DNA of 64,000 nt, taken from contig NZ_CP017480.1 of NCBI RefSeq assembly GCF_001887595.1, positions 1,240,001 to 1,304,000 of the forward strand. Direction: 5' to 3'. The notes beneath the pieces are model-generated. The model worked only from the letters and a program-made list of their open reading frames with translations. It had not been told where the DNA came from and made no database searches. Positions within the stretch are counted from its first letter, which is position 1, and each line of letters starts with the position of its first letter. A program made the position numbers and the translations under genes. Shown piece after piece: positions 42,985 to 51,673 of this stretch. The stretch is from Luteibacter rhizovicinus DSM 16549 (GTDB lineage: Bacteria > Pseudomonadota > Gammaproteobacteria > Xanthomonadales > Rhodanobacteraceae).

Positions 42985-43188
42985 ATGTACATCTGCATGT
43001 GCAATGCCGTCACCGATCACGCCATCCGCCGCGCCGCGGCCGAGGGCGTGGAGTCGTTTGCCCAGCTCCAGGCCCGCACGGGTTGCTCGGATTGCTGCGG
43101 CGCCTGCGAACCGGAAGCCCGCCAGTGCCTGCGTGACGCCGTCGAGCAGACCCGGTCGGTCCTGACCTTCCTGCCGACACCCGCCTGA
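42985..43188 (+). CDS. bfd: bacterioferritin-associated ferredoxin
   Basis: A 67-residue [2Fe-2S] protein that binds bacterioferritin and passes electrons to release stored iron. Cluster ligands are Cys4 and Cys6 (MYICMCNAV) and two of the cysteines in CSDCCGAC (residues 34-41). Length and the NAVTDHAIRRA helix are typical. It is followed by bfr on the same strand after about 106 bases. Confidence 0.92.
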   Translation: MYICMCNAVTDHAIRRAAAEGVESFAQLQARTGCSDCCGACEPEARQCLRDAVEQTRSVLTFLPTPA

Positions 43189-43294
43189 GCGCATTCGTAG
43201 CGTTTTCGCGGACGCGAACCGTCTTCATTCTCGTTTCGTCATGCCCTTTCGGCGCGACGTATAGTCGTGCCCTGAACAGTCAGGGAGACCCCTC

Positions 43295-43774
43295 ATGAAG
43301 GGCGACGCAAAGGTCATCGAATTTCTCAACAAGGTGCTCTACAACGAGCTCGCCGCGATCAACCAGTACTTCCTGCATTACAGGATGTTCAAGGACTGGG
43401 GCTACAACGAACTCGCCAAACACGAGTACGAAGAGTCGATCGAGGAGATGAAGCACGCGGACAAGCTGATCGAGCGGATTCTCTTCCTCGACGGCCTGCC
43501 GAACCTTCAGCACCTGGGCAAGCTGCGCATCGGTGAGAACGTGGTCGAAGCCCTGCAGGGCGACCTCGATCTGGAGATGATCGCGACCAAGGACCTGCGT
43601 GAGGCGATCGCCTACAGCGAAGGCATCCACGATTTCGTCAGCCGCGACCTGTTCAAGTTCATCCTTGGCCAGGAAGAAGAGCACATCGACTGGCTCGAAA
43701 CGCAGTTCAGCCTGATCTCGGACATCGGTCCGGAGCGGTACATGCTGAGCAAGGTGGGGAAGCTGTCGGATTGA
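43295..43774 (+). CDS. bfr: bacterioferritin
   Basis: A 159-residue four-helix-bundle iron storage subunit that assembles into a 24-mer. Ferroxidase ligands Glu18, Glu51 and His54 and the haem ligand Met52 are all present (EEMKHADKL). An extra C-terminal helix is normal. The nearby bfd provides the reductant partner. A strong terminator follows. Confidence 0.97.
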   Translation: MKGDAKVIEFLNKVLYNELAAINQYFLHYRMFKDWGYNELAKHEYEESIEEMKHADKLIERILFLDGLPNLQHLGKLRIGENVVEALQGDLDLEMIATKDLREAIAYSEGIHDFVSRDLFKFILGQEEEHIDWLETQFSLISDIGPERYMLSKVGKLSD

Positions 43775-43796
43775 GGTCCGCCTTTATCGACTGAAG

Positions 43797-43825
43797 AAAA
43801 AAGCCGCCGCGAGGCGGCTTTTTTT
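43797..43825 (+). terminator. intrinsic terminator of bfr
   Basis: GCCGCC (43803-43808), loop GCGA, GGCGGC (43813-43818) is flanked by six A and seven T, so the full stem with A-T pairs is longer. This is a canonical bidirectional terminator. Confidence 0.9.
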
Positions 43826-43845
43826 GTGGTGGTCGCGAGATTCTT

Positions 43846-43867
43846 TCGCCGATGAATCGACTCCCAC
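43846..43867. repeat. REP-like element, single diverged copy
   Basis: TCGCCGATGAATCGACTCCCAC differs from the 16.3 kb copies by one base (A for G), which weakens the central palindrome. It lies directly after the bfr terminator. Confidence 0.65.
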
Positions 43868-43966
43868 ATAGTGCGGCTGGTCCCAGTTTGGGGGGCTGTC
43901 GGTTGACCCTGGAGGGAGGGGCGGGCTATACCATCCGGCCTTCACGCCTCCTCCACGGAATCGCCC

Positions 43967-44710
43967 ATGGCTTCCCGGCACCCGCCACGATTCGTCGTGC
44001 GCACCCTCGCCGACACGGTTCGCGAGGGCCGCAAGCGGGCGCTGCTGCTCGGCCTGTGGGCAGCCAGCCTGGTCGTCGTCGGACTCTTTGTCTGGATGCT
44101 GACCAGCCATGGGCCGGCCGCTGTCACCTCCCGGACGGGCGCTCGCGCGCTCGGCGAGGAAAACGAGGATTTGCGCCAACAGGTAGCCAACCTCCAGCGC
44201 GCCGACCAGGTCGCCGGCATCGCCGCAAAGGAACTCAAGCGAAACCTGGCCGAGCGCGACGAGGAAATCAGCGGCCTGCGCACCGACCTCGCGTTCTATT
44301 CGCGCCTCGTCGGCGGCAATGGCCAGCGCGACGGGCTGAAAGTCCAGGGTGCCCGCACCGAGCCGGTCAAGGGATCGCCCAACGCCTGGAACGTCGTGAT
44401 CACGCTCACCCAGAACGCGCGGCGCGGCGAGGTGCTGAAGGGCAACCTCAGCGTGGCCGTCGAGGGCATCCAGGGCAGCAAGGTCACGACGCTCGAGGGG
44501 CCGGCGCTCGGCCAGCCCGCCGCGGCGCAGGGGCCCGCCTTTGCGTTCAAATATTTCCAGCAGATCCAGGGAAGCTTCACCCTCCCCGCCGGGTTCAAGC
44601 CGACGCGCCTGCGCGTCGTCGCCAGCCCGGACGGCGACGAGCCCGTCACGCGTACGATTCCCTGGGAAGACGCCACTCGAAGCGACGAGGTCAACGATGT
44701 TCAACAGTAA
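43967..44710 (+). CDS. membrane-anchored coiled-coil protein (DUF6776-like)
   Basis: A 247-residue protein with one N-terminal membrane helix (LLLGLWAASLVVVGLFVWML). A short coiled coil (EENEDLRQQVANLQRADQ to ELKRNLAERDEEISGLRTDL) and a beta-rich C-terminal domain follow. Function is not established. It overlaps the bactofilin start by 14 bases, so the two are likely co-translated and may work together at the envelope. Confidence 0.72.
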   Translation: MASRHPPRFVVRTLADTVREGRKRALLLGLWAASLVVVGLFVWMLTSHGPAAVTSRTGARALGEENEDLRQQVANLQRADQVAGIAAKELKRNLAERDEEISGLRTDLAFYSRLVGGNGQRDGLKVQGARTEPVKGSPNAWNVVITLTQNARRGEVLKGNLSVAVEGIQGSKVTTLEGPALGQPAAAQGPAFAFKYFQQIQGSFTLPAGFKPTRLRVVASPDGDEPVTRTIPWEDATRSDEVNDVQQ

Positions 44711-45131
44711 CCGGAAGCACCAGGCTCCCTCCGTCGGCGCCGCCGCGACCAGCCTGATCGCCCGCGGCGTCACCATCCGCGGCGACGTGCAGTTCAGCGG
44801 CACCCTGCACCTGGACGGCGTGGTGGAGGGATCGGTCCAGGCCGATCCGGGCAGCGATGGCGTACTCACCATCAGTGAGACCGGCCGGGTGATCGGTCGC
44901 ATCGATGTGCCACACGCGGTGATCAACGGTGGCGTCACGGGCAATATCGAGGTCTCGGAGCGTCTGGAACTGGCCCCGCTGGCCCGGATCGACGGCGACG
45001 TCCAGTATCAGGTGCTGGAGATGACGGCCGGCGCACGGGTCAACGGCAAGATGATCCACCGTGCCCCCGCCACCGTCCGCCAGCTCGCCCAGGCCGCCAT
45101 CGAGGCCGCCCCGGTGCCCGCCGAGGCTTGA
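44697..45131 (+). CDS. bactofilin (polymer-forming cytoskeletal protein)
   Basis: A 144-residue bactofilin. The central beta-helix has short repeats such as [24 protein letters not shown] and [22 protein letters not shown], flanked by flexible ends. Members polymerise without nucleotide and scaffold cell-wall or polar structures. GAGG lies 7 bases before the ATG. It overlaps the coiled-coil membrane protein gene and precedes erpA closely. Confidence 0.9.
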   Translation: MFNSNRKHQAPSVGAAATSLIARGVTIRGDVQFSGTLHLDGVVEGSVQADPGSDGVLTISETGRVIGRIDVPHAVINGGVTGNIEVSERLELAPLARIDGDVQYQVLEMTAGARVNGKMIHRAPATVRQLAQAAIEAAPVPAEA

Positions 45132-45153
45132 CCTGTCGCCGAACGGCGCCATT

Positions 45154-45540
45154 ATGGGTGGCATGAACAACCCCTTTCCCATGGCGCCGTCCCCGGACTA
45201 CCGGTCCGCTGGTGCGCCGCTGATCTTCACCGAAGCTGCTGCCCGCAAGGTGCACCAGCTGATCGAGGAAGAAGGCAACCCCGGCCTGAAGCTGCGCGTC
45301 TACATCAGTGGCGGCGGTTGCTCGGGCTTCCAGTACGGCTTCACATTCGACGAAGACCAGGCCGAGGACGACCTCGCGGTCTCGCGCGAAGGCGTCACGC
45401 TGGTCGTCGATCCGCTCTCGCTGCAGTACCTCACCGGTGCCGAGATCGATTACGCGGAATCGTTCAGTGGTTCTCAGTTCGTCATCCGCAACCCGAACGC
45501 GAAGACGACCTGTGGCTGCGGCTCGTCGTTCAGCGCATGA
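45154..45540 (+). CDS. erpA: iron-sulfur cluster insertion protein ErpA
   Basis: A 128-residue A-type carrier delivering Fe-S clusters. The three cysteines are in GGGCSGF and TTCGCGSSF near the C-terminus. [18 protein letters not shown] is the family N-terminus. Starts at 45154, 45163 and 45181 are all possible; the conserved part begins later, so the choice does not affect identity. Confidence 0.92.
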   Translation: MGGMNNPFPMAPSPDYRSAGAPLIFTEAAARKVHQLIEEEGNPGLKLRVYISGGGCSGFQYGFTFDEDQAEDDLAVSREGVTLVVDPLSLQYLTGAEIDYAESFSGSQFVIRNPNAKTTCGCGSSFSA

Positions 45541-45553
45541 GCGGTCGCGCGGC

Positions 45554-46543
45554 GTGACGATCGACCAGGAGCGCGACCGGGCTGTCGCTGTGCGCGCCCG
45601 TGAGAATGTCTTCGCCGGCATCGACATCGATCGCATGGCCGAGCGTCGTGACGACCGCCTCTGGGTGGAAGGCGTCGAGCGCGCTGCCAGCAGCCGCTTC
45701 CTTCTACTCGACAGCGATGGCCAGGCTTTCGCACGCAGCGACGACGATGCTCCGGAGTGGATGTCGCCCACGATGCGTAGCGAGCGCTTCGGTGACATTC
45801 CCGCGACCTTCCTCGGCATTGCCGCGGATGCCGCCTGGTTCGCGCTGGTCGTCGACGAGGCCCAGGCCGATCTCTTCACCACACTCACCGGCTCACGCCG
45901 TGTGTCGCTGCGCGAAGCGGGCCTGGTCTTCAGCGCGTTCGACGCGGGACTGTTCGCCTTCGCCAAGGGCATCACCCATTGGCAGCGCCAGACCCGGTTC
46001 TGCAGCCAGTGCGGCGCACCGACCCTCGTGGTTGCCGCAGGCCATCGCGTGCAGTGCACCAACCCGGACGGTGCGCATATGCATTTCCCGCGCACCGACG
46101 CTGCGATCATCGTGATCGTGGAAGACGGTGACCGCTGCCTGCTCGGTCGCCAGCGAGGGTGGCCCGCCGGCCGCTATTCCACGCTGGCCGGATTCATCGA
46201 GCCAGGCGAATCGCTCGAAGACGCCGTGCGTCGCGAAGTACGCGAAGAGTCCGGCATCGAAGTGCTCCACGCGACCTACCACTCGTCCCAGCCCTGGCCG
46301 CTGCCGGCCTCGCTGATGGTCGGCTTCACCGCCACGGCGAAGACGCGCAAGATCCATCTGCGCGACGACGAGCTGGAAGACGCGCGCTGGTTCACGGTGG
46401 ACGACATCGTCAACGGCATGGCCAGTGGCGACCTTGGCGTGCCGCCGCCGCTCTCGGTGTCGTATCGACTGATCGAGCACTGGCTCGGCTTGCGCGGCGT
46501 CAGTCTCGACGAACTCATCGCGAGTGCGCCGCCCCGCGGCTGA
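45554..46543 (+). CDS. nudC: NAD(H) pyrophosphatase NudC
   Basis: A 329-residue Nudix hydrolase for NADH and NAD-capped RNA. The Nudix box GFIEPGESLEDAVRREVREESG is intact and SQPWPLPASLM matches the SQPWPFPxS signature that marks NADH specificity. The zinc ribbon has CSQC and a later Cys in QCTNPDG, but the fourth Cys is missing. The GTG at 45554 is the likely start, 13 bases after erpA; it is a long form compared with E. coli. Confidence 0.88.
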   Translation: MTIDQERDRAVAVRARENVFAGIDIDRMAERRDDRLWVEGVERAASSRFLLLDSDGQAFARSDDDAPEWMSPTMRSERFGDIPATFLGIAADAAWFALVVDEAQADLFTTLTGSRRVSLREAGLVFSAFDAGLFAFAKGITHWQRQTRFCSQCGAPTLVVAAGHRVQCTNPDGAHMHFPRTDAAIIVIVEDGDRCLLGRQRGWPAGRYSTLAGFIEPGESLEDAVRREVREESGIEVLHATYHSSQPWPLPASLMVGFTATAKTRKIHLRDDELEDARWFTVDDIVNGMASGDLGVPPPLSVSYRLIEHWLGLRGVSLDELIASAPPRG

Positions 46544-46584
46544 TCCCCTACAATCGGTGCATCGACCAGCGGATCGCGCTCGCC

Positions 46585-47451
46585 ATGGCTCTACGTCTCC
46601 TCGCCGTTCTCATCGCCCTCGCCATCGTCTGGAGCGTGCCGCAGCTCGCGCGGTGGCGTGACGACCGCTGGTTTCGCGGCTGGGTGAACCGACTGGGCGA
46701 TACTTCGGGCCCCGGGCGCGTCGCCGTCATCCTGCTCGTTCCGGTGCTGGCCACGGCGATCTTCGCCACCTTGCTGGCATCCCTGCCCTTTTTCGATCTG
46801 GCCTGGTTGATCTTCTCGATCGCCGTCCTGGTCTACGCCCTCGGTCCTCGCGAGATCGAAACCGACATCGACGCTATCCTGCGCGCGCCCGACACGCTCC
46901 GTCGCGACGAGGCGATGCTCGGCCTGCGTCACAACGAGGAAGCGCTGACCTGGTTCGCGCCGGCGCTGGTCGAAGCAGCGTTTTACGGCGCGCTGCGTCG
47001 CCGCTTCGGCGTGTTGCTGTGGTTCCTGTTGCTCGGCCCCGCCGGAGGCCTCGGCTATCGCCTGGCGCAGATCCTCGGCCGCAATGCCTCACTGGCACTG
47101 GACAGCGCCACCCGCATCGCGGCACAGCGCGTCGCCGATGCACTGGACTGGATTCCCTCCCACCTGATGGTGTTCGCCATGGCCCTGGTCTCCGACTTCG
47201 ACGCCGTGATCGGCGCCTGGAAGCACTGGCACCACACCTCGGGCAGCCCGCGTTCGCGCCTCGACCCCGACTTCCTTGGTGCGGTCGCACGCGCAGGTGT
47301 CGATGCGGATGTCGAGGCCGGCGACGGTTATGTTCAGGACGTCAGCGATCCGGTGGCCGAACTCGAGGATGCGCGGCGGGTGATCCGTCGCGTGCTCGTC
47401 GTCTGGCTTGCCGTCGTCGCGGTGATCGTCCTCGCCGCCTGGGTGGCCTGA
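46585..47451 (+). CDS. ampE: AmpE-family inner-membrane protein
   Basis: A 288-residue membrane protein of the AmpE/CobD-like family, with helices such as LLAVLIALAIVWSVPQL, VAVILLVPVLATAIFATLL and LVVWLAVVAVIVLAAWVA. The conserved loops include LGPREIETDIDAIL and FGVLLWFLLLGPAGGLGYRL. AmpE is tied to beta-lactamase induction through AmpD in enterics, but no ampD lies beside it here, and the true activity is unclear. Confidence 0.82.
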   Translation: MALRLLAVLIALAIVWSVPQLARWRDDRWFRGWVNRLGDTSGPGRVAVILLVPVLATAIFATLLASLPFFDLAWLIFSIAVLVYALGPREIETDIDAILRAPDTLRRDEAMLGLRHNEEALTWFAPALVEAAFYGALRRRFGVLLWFLLLGPAGGLGYRLAQILGRNASLALDSATRIAAQRVADALDWIPSHLMVFAMALVSDFDAVIGAWKHWHHTSGSPRSRLDPDFLGAVARAGVDADVEAGDGYVQDVSDPVAELEDARRVIRRVLVVWLAVVAVIVLAAWVA

Positions 47452-47467
47452 CTGAGGGCGGCCTGAC

Positions 47468-49342
47468 TCAGGCCCGGTCGCCGCGCAGTTCGCTTACCCG
47501 CGCCTCCAGCACCGCCGCATTCGCGTCGCTCGCCTTCAGCGGCGAGCCACCGACCAGCTCGACCTTCGACCAGAACCGGCGCGGCAGGCGCGAGCGGTGC
47601 ATGGCGCTATCGCGTCGGCTGAAGATGCTGCCCCACATGCCACGCAGCGCCAGCGGCACGACCGGCACCGGACGGCGCGCGAGGATCTGGTCCACGCCTG
47701 GACGGAATGTCGCGATGCCGCCGTCCTTGGTGAGCCCACCTTCGGGGAAGATGCATACCACTTCGCCCGCGGCCAAGGCCTCGTCGATCAGCTCGAAGGC
47801 CCGTGCCAGCTGCGCGGGATCTTCGTTGCGCCCGGCAATCGGGATCGCCTTGGCCGTGCGGAACACAAAGTTCAATACCGGGATGTTGAAGATCTTGTAG
47901 TACATGACGAAGCGCATCGGTCGGCGCACGCTGGCCATCAGGATCAGCGGATCCATGAAGCTCACATGGTTGCAGACGACCAGCGCGGCGCCTTCGTCCG
48001 GCACGTTTTTCAGCCCATCCACGCGCACGCGGTAAAGCGAATGCACGAGGATCCAGGTGATGAACCGCATCATGAACTCGGGCACGAGCGTGAAGATGTA
48101 TACCGCGACGGCGATATTGATCAGGCCGGTGATGAGGAAGATTGTCGGCACGCTGAGGCCGAAGGCGGTCAGGCCGATGCCGAATCCCGATGCGATGCAG
48201 ATCAACAGCGCGTTGACGATGTTGTTGCCGGCGATGATGCGCGACAGGCGTTCGCGTGGCGCGCGGCTCTGCACGAAGGCGAACAGCGGTACGACGTAGA
48301 AGCCGGCGAATGCGCCGATCATCGTGAGGTCGAGCGCGACGCGCCATGCCCCCGGCACGGCGAGGAAGGCGGTCCAGCCTAGCGTCGCGCCAGCCGTCAC
48401 GGCCGGGTGCGCGAAGAACAGGTCGACCGCGAAGACCGTCAAGCCAAAAGCGCCGATCGGCACGAGACCGATTTCAACACGCTTGCCGGAGAGACGTTCG
48501 CAAAGCAGCGAGCCCACGCCGGTGCCGATCGAGAACAGCGTGAGCGCCAGCGTATTCACCGAGCCGTCGCCACCCAGCACATGACGGGTGTAGTTGGGCA
48601 GCTGCGCGATCATCACGGTGCCGAAGAACCAGAACCAGGAGATACCCAGCACCGCATTGAAGATGGCGCGGTCTTCATGGGTGAGCTTGAGCACGCGCCA
48701 GGTTTCGCTCAGGGGATTCCAGTTGAATTTCAGTTGCGGGGCCGTGGCCGGCGCGGCAGGAATGGAACGACTCACCAGGTAGCCGGTGACCGCGATCGCA
48801 ATCGTCGTCAGCGACGCCGCGAGCGTGCCGTAGCCAGCAATCAGCATCAGCGAGTTGCCGACGATCATGCCGACCAGCATGGCCAGCTGCGTGCCCATCT
48901 CGACCAGCGCATTGCCACCGACCAGCTCGTCGCGTTCGAGCGCCTGCGGCAGGATCGAATACTTGATCGGACCGAACATCGTCGAGTGCATGCCCATCAG
49001 GAACAGCACCACCAGCAGCAGGGAAATGTGGTGGGTGAAGAAGCCGATCGCCGCGACGACCATCGCCGCGATCTCGAACAGCTTCACGTAGCGGATGAGG
49101 CGGGTTTTCTCGAACTTCTCGGCAATCTGTCCGGCCGTTGCCGAAAACAGAAAGTACGGAAGGATGAACAGCGCGGGCGCGAGGTTCGTGTAGAGCGACA
49201 CCTGGGCATCGGGCAAGGCCATCTGGAACGCGACGAGCATGACCATCGCGTTGCGGAAGGCATTGTCGTTGAACGCGCCGAGCGCCTGCGTCCAGAAGAA
49301 GGGTGCGAAGCGTCGCTTCGTCAACAGGGAGAACTGAGACAT
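47468..49342 (-). CDS. MFS transporter fused to PlsC-type acyltransferase
   Basis: A 624-residue two-domain protein. Residues 1-410 are an MFS permease with about 12 helices (RFAPFFWTQALGAFNDNAFRNAMVML is the LplT-like opening). From about residue 430 a PlsC domain follows, with HVSFMD (HX4D) and CIFPEGGLTKDG. The layout resembles LplT joined to the acyltransferase part of Aas, without the AMP-binding ligase domain. It probably flips and re-acylates lysophospholipids at the inner membrane. The start at 49342 drops 33 codons of unlikely extension. Confidence 0.87.
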   Translation of the reverse strand: MSQFSLLTKRRFAPFFWTQALGAFNDNAFRNAMVMLVAFQMALPDAQVSLYTNLAPALFILPYFLFSATAGQIAEKFEKTRLIRYVKLFEIAAMVVAAIGFFTHHISLLLVVLFLMGMHSTMFGPIKYSILPQALERDELVGGNALVEMGTQLAMLVGMIVGNSLMLIAGYGTLAASLTTIAIAVTGYLVSRSIPAAPATAPQLKFNWNPLSETWRVLKLTHEDRAIFNAVLGISWFWFFGTVMIAQLPNYTRHVLGGDGSVNTLALTLFSIGTGVGSLLCERLSGKRVEIGLVPIGAFGLTVFAVDLFFAHPAVTAGATLGWTAFLAVPGAWRVALDLTMIGAFAGFYVVPLFAFVQSRAPRERLSRIIAGNNIVNALLICIASGFGIGLTAFGLSVPTIFLITGLINIAVAVYIFTLVPEFMMRFITWILVHSLYRVRVDGLKNVPDEGAALVVCNHVSFMDPLILMASVRRPMRFVMYYKIFNIPVLNFVFRTAKAIPIAGRNEDPAQLARAFELIDEALAAGEVVCIFPEGGLTKDGGIATFRPGVDQILARRPVPVVPLALRGMWGSIFSRRDSAMHRSRLPRRFWSKVELVGGSPLKASDANAAVLEARVSELRGDRA

Positions 49343-49569
49343 TCCATGTGCCGCCGCCAGGAGATGCGCCGAGTGTATCCGACCGTCCCCGCAGGCGTAT
49401 TCCGCAGACCGGGCGATGTCCCTACAGCACGGCTGCGTCACACGTACGCGACCTGATCACGCTTCCTACATCCCGCTCGAAAGACCCACGCACATAGACG
49501 AATTTCCCTACATCAGTCAAAGGGCGGCGCCCGACAAGATATCCGTTCCCCCGCCAAGGATATGGCTCC

Positions 49570-51625
49570 ATGAAACGTCGACACCGTTCCCTGATCGCTC
49601 CAGCCTGCATCGCCGCGATGATGGCCGCCTATGGCCAGCCGGCCCAGGCGGATGCATCAGCCGTCGAGCCCTCACGCACCGTCGATGCATCGCCACACCT
49701 CATCGCGGTAACCGACATCCCGTTGACGCTCGCTGCGACCGGTGGCAATCCGGCGGGCTGGGATGTCCCCGCGTCGTTACAGGGCCGGCCACCCGGCGAT
49801 GCGACGCACGACGACATACCGCTCGCCGCATGGGTTTCCAGCGCGGCCTTGGGCGATCCCGCATTACGGACCGAGGTCAGGAATATGCTCGGGCGAGGCA
49901 TCGCCGTCCTGGTCACCAGCCGCCCGGGTGAGACCCGCCACGAGCTCGCCACCTTTGGTGTCGAGGCGATGGGTCGGACCGCCATCTACCGGCACACCGA
50001 TGATGGCTACAGCGTTACCTCGGTCACGGAGGCCCTGGACGACCCCGACGCCGCGGAGTCCTGGCAACACGCGTCCGATGCCGTTTACACCGCCATGCTT
50101 TCCTCGGCCAGCCTGGAGCAGGACGCGGTACCGGCTGATGGTCAGGGCGAGCGCGCCTTCCTGCGGATCGACGACCAGACATTCTCGAAACACGGTCGTT
50201 CCGCCTCGCAGACGATTCGAATCATGCGAGATACCACCCCAAGTCACGACTACAAGGTGATCGCGGTGGAAGCCGCCGTCAACGTCATTCCCCACGCGAA
50301 CGGTATTCTCAAACGCCACGATGATGATGGCCTGACACCGTACTTCGAGCCCCATGGCGAGGGGTTTTTCCTCTACGCCCCCGAAGCCTATCGCTCGACG
50401 ACCCTCCTTCAGTGGAAGGACACGTCCCCCGGCGCCCGGCTCCTGCAGGCCGTGCCCAAGAGCAGCGGCGCGACCCATCGGAAGATCACCGAGGAAATTT
50501 CGAGCAAGAGCACGTTCACCGCGTCCGTCTCGCCCGATGTGCAGAGCGGGCTCAACAAGGACGGTATCAGCGCCCAGGGCAAGGTGCCGTTTTCATTGGC
50601 CTGGGCAAGCGAGTCCAGCGAGCGCTCCGGGGTGGAAATGAGCGTCGAGGATTATTCGGTCGCCGTCAGCGCGCAAACGTACCCCTGGGGCCTCGCGAGC
50701 ACCTGGACGTTCCCTCTGTCCAACGATATCAGTGGCAACCCCGATTACTTTGGAAGCAAGAAACTTTCGACCCGGACAATGACGCCGATGATGCGTCGCG
50801 CTTCACTGGAGACCGCCTCCGAATGGCGGATCGATGGCAACTACGAGCAGACCGTCCTGGTCGCGACGCGCGGCACGGTGGAGAACCGGACCTTCATGTG
50901 GACGGGTGTACGCAATGATCCGAAAAGGCGACCTTATGTACGCCTGGACACCGCCTCACGCGATGTCCTCGAGGTCGAGAAGAATGGCTTCCCGTGGGAG
51001 GACGGCGTCGACAAGAAGCGTTACGAAGGCGGCGACATCCAGCCTTGGGTCGCGTCGAAGATCGATCTTTCCTCGCCCTACCTGACGCGCAGCGCGACGA
51101 TTCTGATCCAGTCCCTGTCGGCGCTCGGCGAGTGCCTTCAGGCCGACGGTGGAGCGGTGGGCCTTGCGGCCTGCAACAAGGGAAAGCGGTCGCAGCAGTG
51201 GATGGATTCTGGAAGCCGACAGCACCTATCGCAACCGCGCGGATGGCGCCTGCCTCACGACGGATACGCGCGATGGAAACGTGAGCACGGCCCCCTGCCA
51301 AGCCCATGCACTCAACCAGCAGTGGAAATGGTCCGCCGATCGCATTCATTCCATGTACGAGGGGGGTGAAACCTGGCGGCTTCACCTGCGGGACCGCTCG
51401 TTGAATGCAAAATTCGATCCCTCACGTCACCAGCTGATGGCGCCGAATCCCAATCACTTCCTGCTACGCCCATGGTCGTCCTACCCTTCTCCGCCCAGCG
51501 ACGAGGACTGGGTGCCGAACCTCTCGGGCCGCCAACCGCCATTCCAGAAGATCCCCGGCCTCGACTACCGCTACGTAGAGACGACCGAACGCTGGCAGAC
51601 CCTTCCGATACGCCACGGTCTCTGA
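49570..51625 (+). pseudogene. secreted pore-forming toxin-like gene with lectin domain, frameshifted
   Basis: The first frame starts at 49570 with a signal peptide (cleavage near QPAQADA). It runs through a region resembling leukocidin/Vibrio-cytolysin-type beta-barrel toxins (VSAQTYPWGLASTWTF, ENRTFMWTGVR) into a ricin-type beta-trefoil (LGECLQADGG, CNKGKRSQQW). There coding shifts frame: the trefoil continues in the next frame with ADGACLTTDTRDG and ALNQQWKW, ending at 51625. A tandem TGGATGGA at 51199-51206 explains the shift. Left unrepaired, the first frame runs on to 51371 with unrelated residues. The toxin family is inferred. Confidence 0.68.
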
Positions 51626-51636
51626 CACGCATGGAC

Positions 51637-51673
51637 AAGGCGACGCCCCGAGACGGACACGGGGCGTCGCCTT
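51637..51673. terminator. long hairpin between toxin-like gene and convergent purD
   Basis: AAGGCGACGCCCCG (51637-51650) and CGGGGCGTCGCCTT (51660-51673) form a perfect 14-bp stem with a 9-base loop. It touches the purD stop and lies 11 bases after the toxin-like gene. There is no U-tract. Confidence 0.7.

Noticed and set aside
51149..51625. Separate small gene after the toxin-like gene
   Set aside because: Its sequence continues the ricin-type repeats of the upstream frame and joins it exactly if one TGGA is removed, so it is the frameshifted 3' part of the same gene.
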